60,242 nucleotides of DNA from a virus. The stretch covers positions 1 through 60,242 of the IMG/VR virus record IMGVR_UViG_3300025127_000033. The stretch is one strand, 5' to 3'. The notes beneath the pieces are model-generated. The model worked only from the letters and a program-made list of their open reading frames with translations, was not told the DNA's origin and searched no databases. The position numbers and the translations under genes are program-made. Shown one piece after another: positions 1-8,222 of this stretch (position 1 is its first letter; every line of letters begins with the position of its first letter).

Positions 1-97
1 TCAGCTACCTGATGATGAGTTTATTATCAGCAAATACACTTACACTGTAGATGGTCAATTCGTTGTTTACTCAGGATGGGTGGATGAAGAGGATTAA
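1..97 (+). CDS. 3' end of small unknown protein (partial; full copy near right end)
   Basis: This is the last 31 codons of the 87-residue protein whose complete copy lies at 59204-59467; the reading frame enters the window at base 2. The stop is at 95-97 and the last residues are VDEED instead of VDEEV in the right-hand copy. The downstream gene starts inside it at 84 in another frame, giving a 14-nt overlap typical of this phage. Function unknown; its neighbours are tail proteins and lysis genes. Confidence 0.8.
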   Translation, partial: QLPDDEFIISKYTYTVDGQFVVYSGWVDEED

Positions 98-806
98 CTG
101 GAACGAAGCGATACCATATATGTTCTGTATATTCCTTGCGTTTATGCTATTAAACAAGTGTGAGCAAGAGAAGGAGTATAAGCAGGAGATACAGCGAATC
201 AATAATAATAATGTTGCGCTACTAGACACTATCCGAAACTACATGGATGACGATGGAATGTACGCTGCTGATATCAGGGCACTGAACTTAAAGCTGGATG
301 AGCTAGGCGACAGCATATCAGTAGACAGATCTCAACCACCGGTAACCATAACCAATCAGACAACAGAGATACGAGAGACTATTGAAGTCCCTGCGTTTAT
401 ATATGACACCATTACTATAGTAAACACCGACACGTTCTATAAGCAGATATATGTGGAGCGCACAGATACGTTCGGCAAGAGCAACAGATCCATCGAGGTG
501 ACTATACCTACTGATGGCGTAGTAGTGGCAGATGCTATAATAAACTTGGAGCAGGACATATGGGTTGAGAACACGGTAGAGCAGAACAATAAGACAGGCG
601 AGGTATTCTTTAGAATGAGAACTGACTACCCAGGAGTTACGTTCAATAATGCCAACGCTATACTAGTAGAACCGAAGCAACTCGTTAAGGTACGAAAATC
701 ATTTGGCGTTGGTTTTCAGACAGGCATAGGCATCACAACAACGGGCAAACCAAGGCATTACATAGGTGTGGGTATACACTATTCGCCTAAGTTTTTACAA
801 TGGTAA
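84..806 (+). CDS. membrane-anchored spanin-like protein, left copy
   Basis: A 240-residue protein with one N-terminal membrane segment (about residues 8-22, AIPYMFCIFLAFMLL), then a charged coiled-coil-like stretch (about 25-80). The C-terminal part is rich in beta strands and ends in a Gly/aromatic pattern (GVGFQTGIGI, YIGVGIHYS). This layout matches the membrane proteins encoded beside holins in Bacteroidetes phages (DUF6808/DUF6549-like, from memory), which fits an inner-membrane spanin or lysis accessory role. I chose ATG 84 rather than 51 because it removes an extra 11 residues and leaves a short overlap with the upstream stop. The copy at 59454-60176 differs at about 14 residues. The spanin role is inferred from topology and location only. 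Confidence 0.65.
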   Translation: MKRINWNEAIPYMFCIFLAFMLLNKCEQEKEYKQEIQRINNNNVALLDTIRNYMDDDGMYAADIRALNLKLDELGDSISVDRSQPPVTITNQTTEIRETIEVPAFIYDTITIVNTDTFYKQIYVERTDTFGKSNRSIEVTIPTDGVVVADAIINLEQDIWVENTVEQNNKTGEVFFRMRTDYPGVTFNNANAILVEPKQLVKVRKSFGVGFQTGIGITTTGKPRHYIGVGIHYSPKFLQW

Positions 807-827
807 AAAAGTATTAATTTTAAGGGC

Positions 828-1088
828 ATGAAACTGATAACGAAAGAGACCGTTGTCGGCATGCCAATGTCAACCTTTGTATGGATAATGGGAATTATAT
901 TCTCAGTATTCGTGGCATACTTTGAATTGAAAGCTGAAATAGATGAGGCCAAGAAGTTGCCTCCTCAAGAAGTATCCGCTGAAGAGATTAAAGTTTCTCT
1001 TGACGGAATTCAAAGACAGCTTGATGTAATGAATACTAAAATCGACAAACTAGATGAAAGACTTTACGAGCTCAATTCTGGAGAGTAA
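828..1088 (+). CDS. small coiled-coil membrane protein, possible holin/antiholin partner
   Basis: 86 residues with one hydrophobic segment (about 17-33, TFVWIMGIIFSVFVAYF), then a charged alpha-helical tail (residues about 34-84) with heptad-like leucine/isoleucine spacing, probably a coiled coil. It lies between the spanin-like gene and a holin-like gene and overlaps the latter by 35 nt, so it is probably part of the lysis cassette. No catalytic residues are visible. The first 45 bases are repeated at the right end of the window. Confidence 0.6.
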   Translation: MKLITKETVVGMPMSTFVWIMGIIFSVFVAYFELKAEIDEAKKLPPQEVSAEEIKVSLDGIQRQLDVMNTKIDKLDERLYELNSGE

Positions 1089-1308
1089 AGGTTGGGAGAT
1101 GTTTCGTGCTGGCTGGAGACCGACTATAGGTTGGGTGTGCGGGTTGGCACTTTTATACAACTTTATCGCTAGAGATATTATTGTTATCTTCACAGAACGC
1201 TTGGGAGAGCCTGTGCAGATGGACCATTTAATAACTGTCCTTGTAACAATGCTTGGTCTAAGCGGAATGAGAACATACGAAAAAGTAAAAAATGGGGAAA
1301 ATATCTAA
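1054..1308 (+). CDS. holin-like protein (3TM/WRP type)
   Basis: 84 residues. The sequence FRAGWRPTIGWVCGLALLYNF followed by a second hydrophobic stretch (ITVLVTMLGLSGMRTYEK) matches the 3TM holin family, in which a WRP motif precedes a GW..G membrane helix and the protein ends in a G.R..EK segment. Holins permeabilise the inner membrane at the end of infection. The start could also be ATG 1099, which would drop 15 residues and remove the overlap with the upstream gene. The stop overlaps the next start by 17 nt. The family call rests on motif resemblance. Confidence 0.72.
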   Translation: MKDFTSSILESKGWEMFRAGWRPTIGWVCGLALLYNFIARDIIVIFTERLGEPVQMDHLITVLVTMLGLSGMRTYEKVKNGENI

Positions 1309-2344
1309 CACTTCAAAGTATCCAACGGTAACACCTGCTAGTGCAGATTACATGGTTGCAACAGACGTTAGTGATGAAAACAACACTAAGACAGTAACGG
1401 TAGGGTCTATGGCGACTCCAATGTTGGGAGCACTATCATCTGATACTCCAGCTATAGACGACAAGTTGATTGGGTTAGATACTAGCGATAGTGATAACGC
1501 TAAGAAGTTTGTGGTATCAGATGTGTTAAAGACTCCTGTTTCTGCTACAGCGGCTATAGATGACAAGTTAATTGGTTTAGATACAAATGACAGTGATACG
1601 CCAAAAAGATTAACGGTGTCTGATGTTTTGAAATCTCCTGTTTCTGCTACAGCAGCTATAGATGACAAGTTAATTGGTCTAGACACAAATGATAGTGATA
1701 CACCAAAAAGACTTACAGTATCAGATGTGTTAAAGACTCCTTCGGCTGTTACGGCGGCAACAGACGATTTTTTATTATCTCTAGACACTAGCGACAGCGG
1801 AAACCCCAAGAAAGTATTAGTTTCAGACTTAACGGCATTATCCTTAGCACAAGGATATGATTCAACATTTGCTGCTAGCACTAATGTTAATCAAGTTTTA
1901 GCCCCTGGACTTACTTCAGGAAATGCTCAAGTTCTTTTTGGTTCTGTTCAAACAACAACCAATGTTGATTTAGCAGCCGATGGAACAATAACTATAAAAA
2001 CAGGTGGGGATTATTTTATCAACTTGTTTTTTCAGGTAGGTAATGTTAGTAGCACGGCCTCTACAATACATGTGTTGCAAGAATATGGAGGTGTTTCTTC
2101 GACTACGTCTCATTCATTCACTAAAATATTACCCGCTTCTACTGTCTTGGACCCCGTTAAATTATCTTTCTTTCTTAAAGTTCCATCAACAGGTTCAGGA
2201 GCAGCTCCAAGAACACTAAAGTATTTCATCGCTGCTGAAGCTGCGTCAAATGCAGGATTTATTTCATCATCTACAACTGCGTTTGCTCATGGTGGCACAT
2301 CTGTTTCTCCTGCTGTAAGTATTGGCATTTTCAAGAAGCAGTAA
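1292..2344 (+). CDS. tail fibre with four tandem 34-residue repeats
   Basis: 350 residues. The N-terminal part has motifs typical of phage fibres (YMVATDVSDENNTKTVTVG). It is followed by four head-to-tail copies of a 34-residue unit containing IDDKLIGLDT.DSD..K...VSDVLK, each beginning about 102 bp after the last. The C-terminal ~140 residues (about 210-350) look like a beta-sandwich, similar in texture to C1q/TNF-like or jelly-roll tips that trimerise and bind receptors. It probably forms a trimeric fibre with a beta-repeat shaft. Stop and next start overlap as TAATG. Confidence 0.7.
   Translation: MGKISNTSKYPTVTPASADYMVATDVSDENNTKTVTVGSMATPMLGALSSDTPAIDDKLIGLDTSDSDNAKKFVVSDVLKTPVSATAAIDDKLIGLDTNDSDTPKRLTVSDVLKSPVSATAAIDDKLIGLDTNDSDTPKRLTVSDVLKTPSAVTAATDDFLLSLDTSDSGNPKKVLVSDLTALSLAQGYDSTFAASTNVNQVLAPGLTSGNAQVLFGSVQTTTNVDLAADGTITIKTGGDYFINLFFQVGNVSSTASTIHVLQEYGGVSSTTSHSFTKILPASTVLDPVKLSFFLKVPSTGSGAAPRTLKYFIAAEAASNAGFISSSTTAFAHGGTSVSPAVSIGIFKKQ
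1451..1858 (+). repeat. 4 x 102-bp tandem repeat inside the tail fibre gene
   Basis: Unit starts fall at 1451, 1553, 1655 and 1757, an exact 102-bp (34-codon) period. Units 2 and 3 are nearly identical at DNA level, unit 1 is close, and unit 4 has diverged. Exact in-frame spacing and near-identity of the central units suggest recent expansion by recombination. Confidence 0.9.
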
Positions 2345-2562
2345 TGCAAATCAGAAAAATTTCAATAGGGGCGGACTACAAGAGTAGTGCGATGCACTAT
2401 ATCCTTGGACAGGATGTGCTAGGTGGTGGATATAAAATACATCTTATAGACTTGGAGGGTGCTGAGTATAAGATATGGATTCAAAGGGGTGACGAGGTTC
2501 TGCTTTGGAAGTCTTTTGGGCCAACAATGCCTGTGTCCGTAGAATATAATATAAATTTTTAA
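2344..2562 (+). CDS. conserved small protein before terminase, unknown function
   Basis: 72 residues with several beta-strand-like stretches (YKIHLIDLEGAEYKIWI) and no membrane segment. It sits in a tight rightward run: its start overlaps the fibre stop (TAATG) and its stop is directly followed by the next start. I recall similar small proteins next to terminase genes in other Bacteroidetes phages but cannot assign a function. Confidence 0.6.
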   Translation: MQIRKISIGADYKSSAMHYILGQDVLGGGYKIHLIDLEGAEYKIWIQRGDEVLLWKSFGPTMPVSVEYNINF

Positions 2563-3132
2563 ATGCAATCAATTCATTCGTTTTTAGTTAAACCTAAAGG
2601 CGGACGGAGATACAACAACACAAAGAAGATAGGTGACGTTGATTTTATTTTAAGTATATCTCCTGAAGACCATATGGTTACAAACAGAGAGGCAGAGGTT
2701 CTCTCCGTTCCAATAAATTATGATGGCGACGTAAAGGTCGGTGATACTATCTTGGTGCACCACAATGTTTTCAGAACATACTACGACATGAAGGGTAACC
2801 ACAGGAGTGGTAAGAGTTTCTTCAAGGACGACCTATTCTTGGTTGACCACGATCAGTTTTTCTTATACCATGATGGCGTTGACTGGAAGTGTCCAGGCAA
2901 ATATTGCTTCATACAGCCGGTAGGACCTGAGCAATCTTGGCTATTTAATCCGCTCTCACATCAGCCACTTATTGGTAAGATTAAGTATATTAATAAGGAG
3001 CTCGTTGACTTAGGTCTTAGCGTTGGGGACAGGATATCTTTTGAGCCTGATAGCGAATATGAGTTTAAGATAGATGGTGAGGACCTGTACAGGATGTTTA
3101 CCGAGAACATTACGATTCAGTGGAAAAAGTAG
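2563..3132 (+). CDS. unknown protein with possible GroES-like beta modules
   Basis: 189 residues. Two stretches have the pattern of a GroES-fold roof: VKVGDTILVHHNVFR around residue 60, and VGDRISFEPDSEYEFKIDGEDLYRM near residue 150. No mobile-loop sequence is evident, so a co-chaperonin role is speculative; a beta-rich structural or assembly factor is equally possible. It lies two genes upstream of terminase. The typical GroES of this phage is encoded elsewhere (54097). Confidence 0.5.
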   Translation: MQSIHSFLVKPKGGRRYNNTKKIGDVDFILSISPEDHMVTNREAEVLSVPINYDGDVKVGDTILVHHNVFRTYYDMKGNHRSGKSFFKDDLFLVDHDQFFLYHDGVDWKCPGKYCFIQPVGPEQSWLFNPLSHQPLIGKIKYINKELVDLGLSVGDRISFEPDSEYEFKIDGEDLYRMFTENITIQWKK

Positions 3133-3299
3133 AAAGGTGGCTTCAATGCGGATGCAAATTGAAAAGAATAAAAGGAAAGTACAGATGGCAGAGATGCCCT
3201 GATGCAATATGGATTTATGAGCAATTCGAAAAAACAGGAGATTGGAGCTGGGACAAAAAGTACAGCGAACACTTCAGAGATAAAGAAAAAAATTATTGA
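3120..3299 (+). CDS. possible small Cys-containing protein, GTG start, overlapping
   Basis: A 59-codon frame from GTG 3120 to TGA 3297-3299 fills the gap between the 2563 gene and the next gene, overlapping both. Its product begins VEKVERWLQCGCKLKRIKGK and contains CGC plus a later RC, with five tryptophans; the Trp/Cys-rich composition looks more like protein than chance. It has no ATG, and the downstream gene uses part of the same DNA in another frame, so it is only a candidate. Confidence 0.45.
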   Translation: MEKVERWLQCGCKLKRIKGKYRWQRCPDAIWIYEQFEKTGDWSWDKKYSEHFRDKEKNY

Positions 3300-3528
3300 T
3301 GCAGGTTATAAGGCCGTGCAACAACTCATCAAGGTGGCTGAGGAAAATATCATCAAGCCAGATCCTGATGATGAACTTGCTGCTGACAGGCTGAAGAATG
3401 CTGCCGCAACAAAGAAACTAGCCATATTCGATGCGTTCGAGATACTATCAAGAATCGAGGCAGAGAAAGAGGCACTTAACGAAGTTAAAAGTTCAACTAG
3501 AGGTTTTGCTGAACGAAGGTCAAAATAG
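3217..3528 (+). CDS. putative terminase small subunit-like protein
   Basis: 103 residues from ATG 3217 (MSNSKKQEIGAG); the frame is open from ATG 3202, but that would lie deeper inside the upstream frame. It is charged and helical, with RLKNAAATKKLAIFDAFEIL followed by a Glu/Lys-rich helix. It sits directly upstream of and overlaps the terminase large subunit gene, the usual place of the small subunit. No DNA-binding motif is certain, so the assignment is by position and helical character. Confidence 0.5.
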   Translation: MSNSKKQEIGAGTKSTANTSEIKKKIIDAGYKAVQQLIKVAEENIIKPDPDDELAADRLKNAAATKKLAIFDAFEILSRIEAEKEALNEVKSSTRGFAERRSK

Positions 3529-5749
3529 TTTATATCGAGTTGTAGACTCAGGCATCCCCAAGCAAGTCATAAGACAGAAGAACAAGGGGAAGAGCTGGAA
3601 GTATGGCTACGATGAGAAGTATGATATTATAATCATCTCAAAAGATGGTACGCTAGGGGAGGTTTACAATATTAATGGACTTATTATAGGTCTACCCGAA
3701 CAACCCAAGAATGTATACTCTAGGAGCAAAAAGAAAGACGAGCAGTATTGGGAACGCAAGGAATATCCTAGACAACTGCATAGAATAAAGTCAATCTTCC
3801 AATGGAATGAGATGTTGTCCGACTTTAAGTCGATGTGGGTTGACTATATCGAGCAGGAGTTTGACAATCGGGAGAATGGTTTTTGGTATATGAACCATGG
3901 TGAGCCAACCTATCTTACAGGTTCTCATTACATGTACTTGCAGTGGACTAAGATTGACGTTGGGTATCCTGACTTTAGGGAGGCCAACAGAATATTCTAC
4001 ATATACTGGGAGGCCTGCAAGGCGGATAAGAGATGTTTTGGAATGTGCTATTTAAAGATTAGGCGTTCAGGGTTTTCATTTATGGGTGCTTCGGAGTCTG
4101 TAAATGTTGGAACGTTGGCCAAGGACTCTAGGCTTGGGGTGTTGTCAAAGACAGGAGGTGATGCTAAAAAACTATTTGTAGATAAGATTGTACCGATAGC
4201 CAACAACTATCCATTTTTCTTCAAGCCGATACAGGACGGGATGGATAAGCCAAAGACTGAGTTGGCGTTCCGTGTTCCAGCTTCTAAGATTACAAAGAAG
4301 AATATGCACGAGGTTATGGATGACGATATGGATGGCCTTGACACCACTATTGATTGGAAGAACACAGCAGACAACAGCTATGATGGTGAGAAACTGAAAC
4401 TACTAGTACACGACGAGAGTGGTAAGTGGGAAAAGCCTGAGAACATTCTAAACAATTGGCGTGTAACTAAAACTTGTTTGAGACTAGGTAGCCGTGTCGT
4501 TGGCAAGTGTATGATGGGGTCAACCTGTAACGCACTAAATAAAGGAGGCGACAATTTTAAGAAGCTATATATGGATTCCGACCCATCCACAAGAAACCCC
4601 AACGGACAAACGAAGAGTGGCTTATATTCTTTATTCATTCCTATGGAATGGAACTTCGAGGGTTATATAAATAAGTTTGGGTGGCCCGTGTTTGATGATC
4701 CTGTCGTTGAACTAGAGGGAGTGGATGGTGAGATGATATCTACGGGTGCTATTACATATTGGGATAACGAAGTGAAGTCTCTGAAGTCTGATGGAAATGC
4801 ATTGAATGAGTTTTATCGTCAGTTTCCAAGAACAGAGTCGCACGCTTTTAGAGATGAGAGTAAGTCATCCATATTTAATCTTACCAAGATATATCAGCAG
4901 ATAGACTATAACGATTCTGTAATAAAAGAGCATTTCGTCACAAGGGGTAAGTTCTATTGGAAGGATGGTCCTGATAGCAAAGTGGTTTGGAGCCCCGATA
5001 ATAATGGCAGGTTCTTATTGTCTTGGATTCCCCCAGCTCATTTGCAGAACAATGTAATTATAAGGGGCGGAAGAAGATACCCTGGCAACGAGCACATGGG
5101 ATCTTTTGGGTGCGACCCTTATGACATATCTGGAACTGTAGGAGGGGGAGCATCTAATGGTGCTCTTCATGGGCTTACTAAGTTTCATATGGACGAGGGC
5201 CCTTCTAATGAGTTCTTCCTAGAGTACATTGCTAGGCCACAAACAGCAGAGATGTTTTTTGAGGATGTATTAATGGCCTGTGTGTTTTATGGAATGCCAA
5301 TACTTGCAGAGAATAATAAGGCTAGGCTACTATATCATTTTAAGAATAGAGGATATAGATCATTCTCCATGAACAGGCCCGACAAGGCCTCTAACAAGCT
5401 CTCTAAGACCGAAAGAGAGATAGGGGGTATACCTAACTCATCTGAGGACGTAAAACAGGCTCACGCATCCGCCATAGAGTCGTATATTGAAAAATATGTT
5501 GGGCTTGATATGACAGGAGAGTTTAGAGAGATGGGGGACATGGGTTCAATGCCTTTTGTGAAAACTCTAGAGGATTGGGCAAAGTTTGATGTAAACAACA
5601 GGACAAAGTATGATGCGTCAATTAGTTCAGGGCTAGCTATTATGGCTAATCAAAAACACCTATATAAGCCTGAAGTAAAACAATCAAAAATAAAGATTAA
5701 CTTTGCAAGGTATAATAACAAGGGTAGTAATAGCCAATTATTAAGATAG
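3431..5749 (+). CDS. terL: terminase large subunit
   Basis: A packaging motor with ATPase and nuclease halves. Visible features: a Walker-A-like segment (KIRRSGFSFMGAS, about residue 209), a hydrophobic-DE Walker B (LLVHDESGKW, about 323), an RNase-H-like nuclease core with Asp in GCDPYDISG (about 560), and the acidic LAENNKAR and later HASAIES segments. The length (up to 772 residues) is long for TerL but usual for this type of Bacteroidetes phage. The first ATG (3431) overlaps the previous gene by 98 nt. A TTG at 3506 would give a product starting near LNEGQNSLYRVVDSG and may be the real start. It is immediately followed by the portal gene. Confidence 0.88.
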   Translation: MRSRYYQESRQRKRHLTKLKVQLEVLLNEGQNSLYRVVDSGIPKQVIRQKNKGKSWKYGYDEKYDIIIISKDGTLGEVYNINGLIIGLPEQPKNVYSRSKKKDEQYWERKEYPRQLHRIKSIFQWNEMLSDFKSMWVDYIEQEFDNRENGFWYMNHGEPTYLTGSHYMYLQWTKIDVGYPDFREANRIFYIYWEACKADKRCFGMCYLKIRRSGFSFMGASESVNVGTLAKDSRLGVLSKTGGDAKKLFVDKIVPIANNYPFFFKPIQDGMDKPKTELAFRVPASKITKKNMHEVMDDDMDGLDTTIDWKNTADNSYDGEKLKLLVHDESGKWEKPENILNNWRVTKTCLRLGSRVVGKCMMGSTCNALNKGGDNFKKLYMDSDPSTRNPNGQTKSGLYSLFIPMEWNFEGYINKFGWPVFDDPVVELEGVDGEMISTGAITYWDNEVKSLKSDGNALNEFYRQFPRTESHAFRDESKSSIFNLTKIYQQIDYNDSVIKEHFVTRGKFYWKDGPDSKVVWSPDNNGRFLLSWIPPAHLQNNVIIRGGRRYPGNEHMGSFGCDPYDISGTVGGGASNGALHGLTKFHMDEGPSNEFFLEYIARPQTAEMFFEDVLMACVFYGMPILAENNKARLLYHFKNRGYRSFSMNRPDKASNKLSKTEREIGGIPNSSEDVKQAHASAIESYIEKYVGLDMTGEFREMGDMGSMPFVKTLEDWAKFDVNNRTKYDASISSGLAIMANQKHLYKPEVKQSKIKINFARYNNKGSNSQLLR

Positions 5750-8212
5750 ATGCAGAAAGTTAATGTAGATATACCATCGGCCTATTTCCCCGACCAGTTT
5801 GTTTCTGATGAAAAGAAAGCAACCCCTGAGTTCGGTTTAAGGATTGGGCAATCAATACAATACGAATGGTTTAGGAAAGATGGTAATCGGGGTAGATACT
5901 ATGACAGGTATCGAAAGTTTCATAAAATGAGACTGTATGCTCGTGGAGAGCAGTCGATATCTAAGTACAAAAAAGAAATAGCTGTTGATGGTGACCTTAG
6001 TTATTTAAATCTAGACTGGACACCTGTTCCTATTATACCTAAGTTTGTTGACATCGTTGTCAATGGAATGACAGATAGAATCTTTGATGTAAAGGTAAAG
6101 GCTCAGGATCCTACCTCAATATATAGAAGAAACACATATCAAGAAAGATTACGTTCTGAAATGCTTGCCAAGCCTATATTAGATGAAATGGCAAATCAGT
6201 TTGGTATTAACCCTTTTACATTTAAAGACGACGAACTTCCAGAGAGCGACGAAGAACTAGACTTGATAATGCAGCTAAATTACAAGCCATCTATAGAGAT
6301 TGCTGCTGAAACTGCCATATCTACTATACTAGAAGATAATTTCTACGAGGACATCAAAAAAAGAATAAACTATGATATTGCCGTATTAGGCATGGGTGTT
6401 GCAAAGCATGAGTTTAATGAAGGATCTGGTGTTGATGTGAAGTATGTTGATCCTGCTGATGTTATACACAGTTATACTGAGGACCCGTACTTTAAGGATT
6501 GTTTCTATTGGGGAGAGGTTAAAACCGTTCCGGTAAATGAGTTGCGTAAGATAGACCCGTCCTTAACTAACGAAGATCTATCTGAGATATCAGAATATAG
6601 CTATGGCTTTTATGATTATAACAATGAGCCTAGCACTTATGGAGATGATACTTTTAGAAAAGACACTGCAACACTTCTTTATTTTAACTACAAAACAACA
6701 AACACGTTTAAGTACAAAAAGAAAGTAGGGGAAAACGGTGCTGTTAGAATGATTGAAAAACCATCTGATTTTAATCCTCCACAAGATATGATTGAGGATG
6801 GAAAGTTTGAGGTTGTAGAGAAAACTATTGACGTTTGGTATGAGGGTGTTATGGTAATGGGCACGAACATTATGCTCAAGTGGAATCTCATGGAGAATAT
6901 GGTTAGGCCTAAATCTTCATCCCAACACGCAATGCCAAACTATGTGGCTGTTGCACCTAGAGTTTATAAAGGAAATGTAGAGTCTTTAGTAAGAAGAATG
7001 ATTCCTTTTGCTGATCTCATTCAGATTACACACCTCAAGTTGCAGCAGGTTATGAATCGCATGACTCCAGATGGAGTGTTTATTGATGCCGATGGCCTTA
7101 ACGAGGTTGACTTAGGCACAGGAGCAGCTTACAACCCTGAAGATGCACTTAGGCTTTACTTTCAAACAGGATCTGTTGTTGGTCGAAGTTATACTCAAGA
7201 TGGCGACTTTAACAATGCTAGAGTTCCTATTCAACCTATTACTGGTCACTCAGGAGGTCAAAAAATGTCTGCTCTAATAAATAACTACAATCACTACCTA
7301 AGAATGATTAGGGATGTGACCGGATTAAATGAGGCTAGAGATGGATCAACCCCTGATTCAAACGCTTTGGTTGGTGTTCAAAAATTAGCAGCAGCTAATT
7401 CTAATACTGCAACAAGACACATTCTCGATGCATCTCATTTTGTTACAAGAGAATTATCTCAGGCCATATCAATACGTCTTTCCGATGCTATGGAGTACAT
7501 GGATCATGCTGAGGAGTTGGCTATGCAGGTTGGAAGACACAAGTCTGAAATTATAAAAGACATTTCAGATTACTATATGTATGACTTTGGAATTTTTATT
7601 GATGTTGCGCCTGATGAAGAAGAAAAAGCTATGCTAGAGCAAAACATTCAGATAGCAATTCAAAAGGGGGATATTGGCCTTGACGATGCCATCGATATTA
7701 GAGAGGTTAAAAACACCAAAATAGCAAATCAACTCCTAAAGGTTAAAAAGTCAAAGAAACAGGAAAAGGAGCAGAAGAATATGGCTATGCAACAGCAAAT
7801 GCAATCTCAAATGGTCATGCAACAACAACAAGCAGCAGCTCAAATGGATGTTCAGAAAAAAGAGATTGAATCTCAAATGAGAGCAAAAGAAATGGCAATT
7901 GCAGCAAGAATTGACATGGAAAAAGCAATGCGTGAAGCAGAGATAAAATCTATGTTGATGGCAAGGCAGTTTGAATTTGACTATCAATTAGCTAACCTCA
8001 AGGAATCTAAACTTGAGGAGAGAGACAAAATGAAAGAGACTGGTAAAGAAGCTAGAATAAGCAAACAAAACACTCAGCAGTCAAAACTTATTAATCAAAG
8101 AAAAAACAATTTGCCACCAATGAACTTTGAAGATAGGCAAGCTGATGTTAAAATGAACTTCCCAAATATGATAGAAAATTTGGATATGGAAGAAAGTAGT
8201 AATTTTGAGTAA
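5750..8212 (+). CDS. portal protein
   Basis: 820 residues, starting one base after the terminase stop. Portals form the dodecameric ring at the capsid vertex through which DNA passes. The assignment rests on gene order (terminase-portal-scaffold-capsid), length, and the mixed alpha/beta body. The C-terminal ~180 residues are very rich in Gln/Met/Lys with runs such as MAMQQQMQSQMVMQQQQAA, then a long charged helix, probably the barrel or an internal coiled coil. No tail-tube protease or head-maturation fusion is evident. Confidence 0.82.
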   Translation: MQKVNVDIPSAYFPDQFVSDEKKATPEFGLRIGQSIQYEWFRKDGNRGRYYDRYRKFHKMRLYARGEQSISKYKKEIAVDGDLSYLNLDWTPVPIIPKFVDIVVNGMTDRIFDVKVKAQDPTSIYRRNTYQERLRSEMLAKPILDEMANQFGINPFTFKDDELPESDEELDLIMQLNYKPSIEIAAETAISTILEDNFYEDIKKRINYDIAVLGMGVAKHEFNEGSGVDVKYVDPADVIHSYTEDPYFKDCFYWGEVKTVPVNELRKIDPSLTNEDLSEISEYSYGFYDYNNEPSTYGDDTFRKDTATLLYFNYKTTNTFKYKKKVGENGAVRMIEKPSDFNPPQDMIEDGKFEVVEKTIDVWYEGVMVMGTNIMLKWNLMENMVRPKSSSQHAMPNYVAVAPRVYKGNVESLVRRMIPFADLIQITHLKLQQVMNRMTPDGVFIDADGLNEVDLGTGAAYNPEDALRLYFQTGSVVGRSYTQDGDFNNARVPIQPITGHSGGQKMSALINNYNHYLRMIRDVTGLNEARDGSTPDSNALVGVQKLAAANSNTATRHILDASHFVTRELSQAISIRLSDAMEYMDHAEELAMQVGRHKSEIIKDISDYYMYDFGIFIDVAPDEEEKAMLEQNIQIAIQKGDIGLDDAIDIREVKNTKIANQLLKVKKSKKQEKEQKNMAMQQQMQSQMVMQQQQAAAQMDVQKKEIESQMRAKEMAIAARIDMEKAMREAEIKSMLMARQFEFDYQLANLKESKLEERDKMKETGKEARISKQNTQQSKLINQRKNNLPPMNFEDRQADVKMNFPNMIENLDMEESSNFE

Positions 8213-8222
8213 AATTTAATTT

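Larger units (their letters stand above)
1..872. repeat. left copy of the diverged terminal overlap
   Basis: Bases 1-872 align end to end with 59371-60242 without any gap. About the first 90 bases and the last 65 or so (from the end of the spanin-like gene into the next gene) are identical, while the stretch between carries dozens of substitutions, both silent and amino-acid changing. True terminal repeats of one phage molecule are normally identical. This therefore looks like the overlap of a circular or circularly permuted genome assembled from two strains, with unit length 59,370 bp. A real but diverged duplication is less likely. Confidence 0.9.

Noticed and set aside
1348-1881. 177-codon minus-strand frame opposite the tail fibre repeats
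   Set aside because: It mirrors the repeat units of the real gene, has low-complexity Ser/Thr/Val content and lies antisense in an otherwise all-rightward block.
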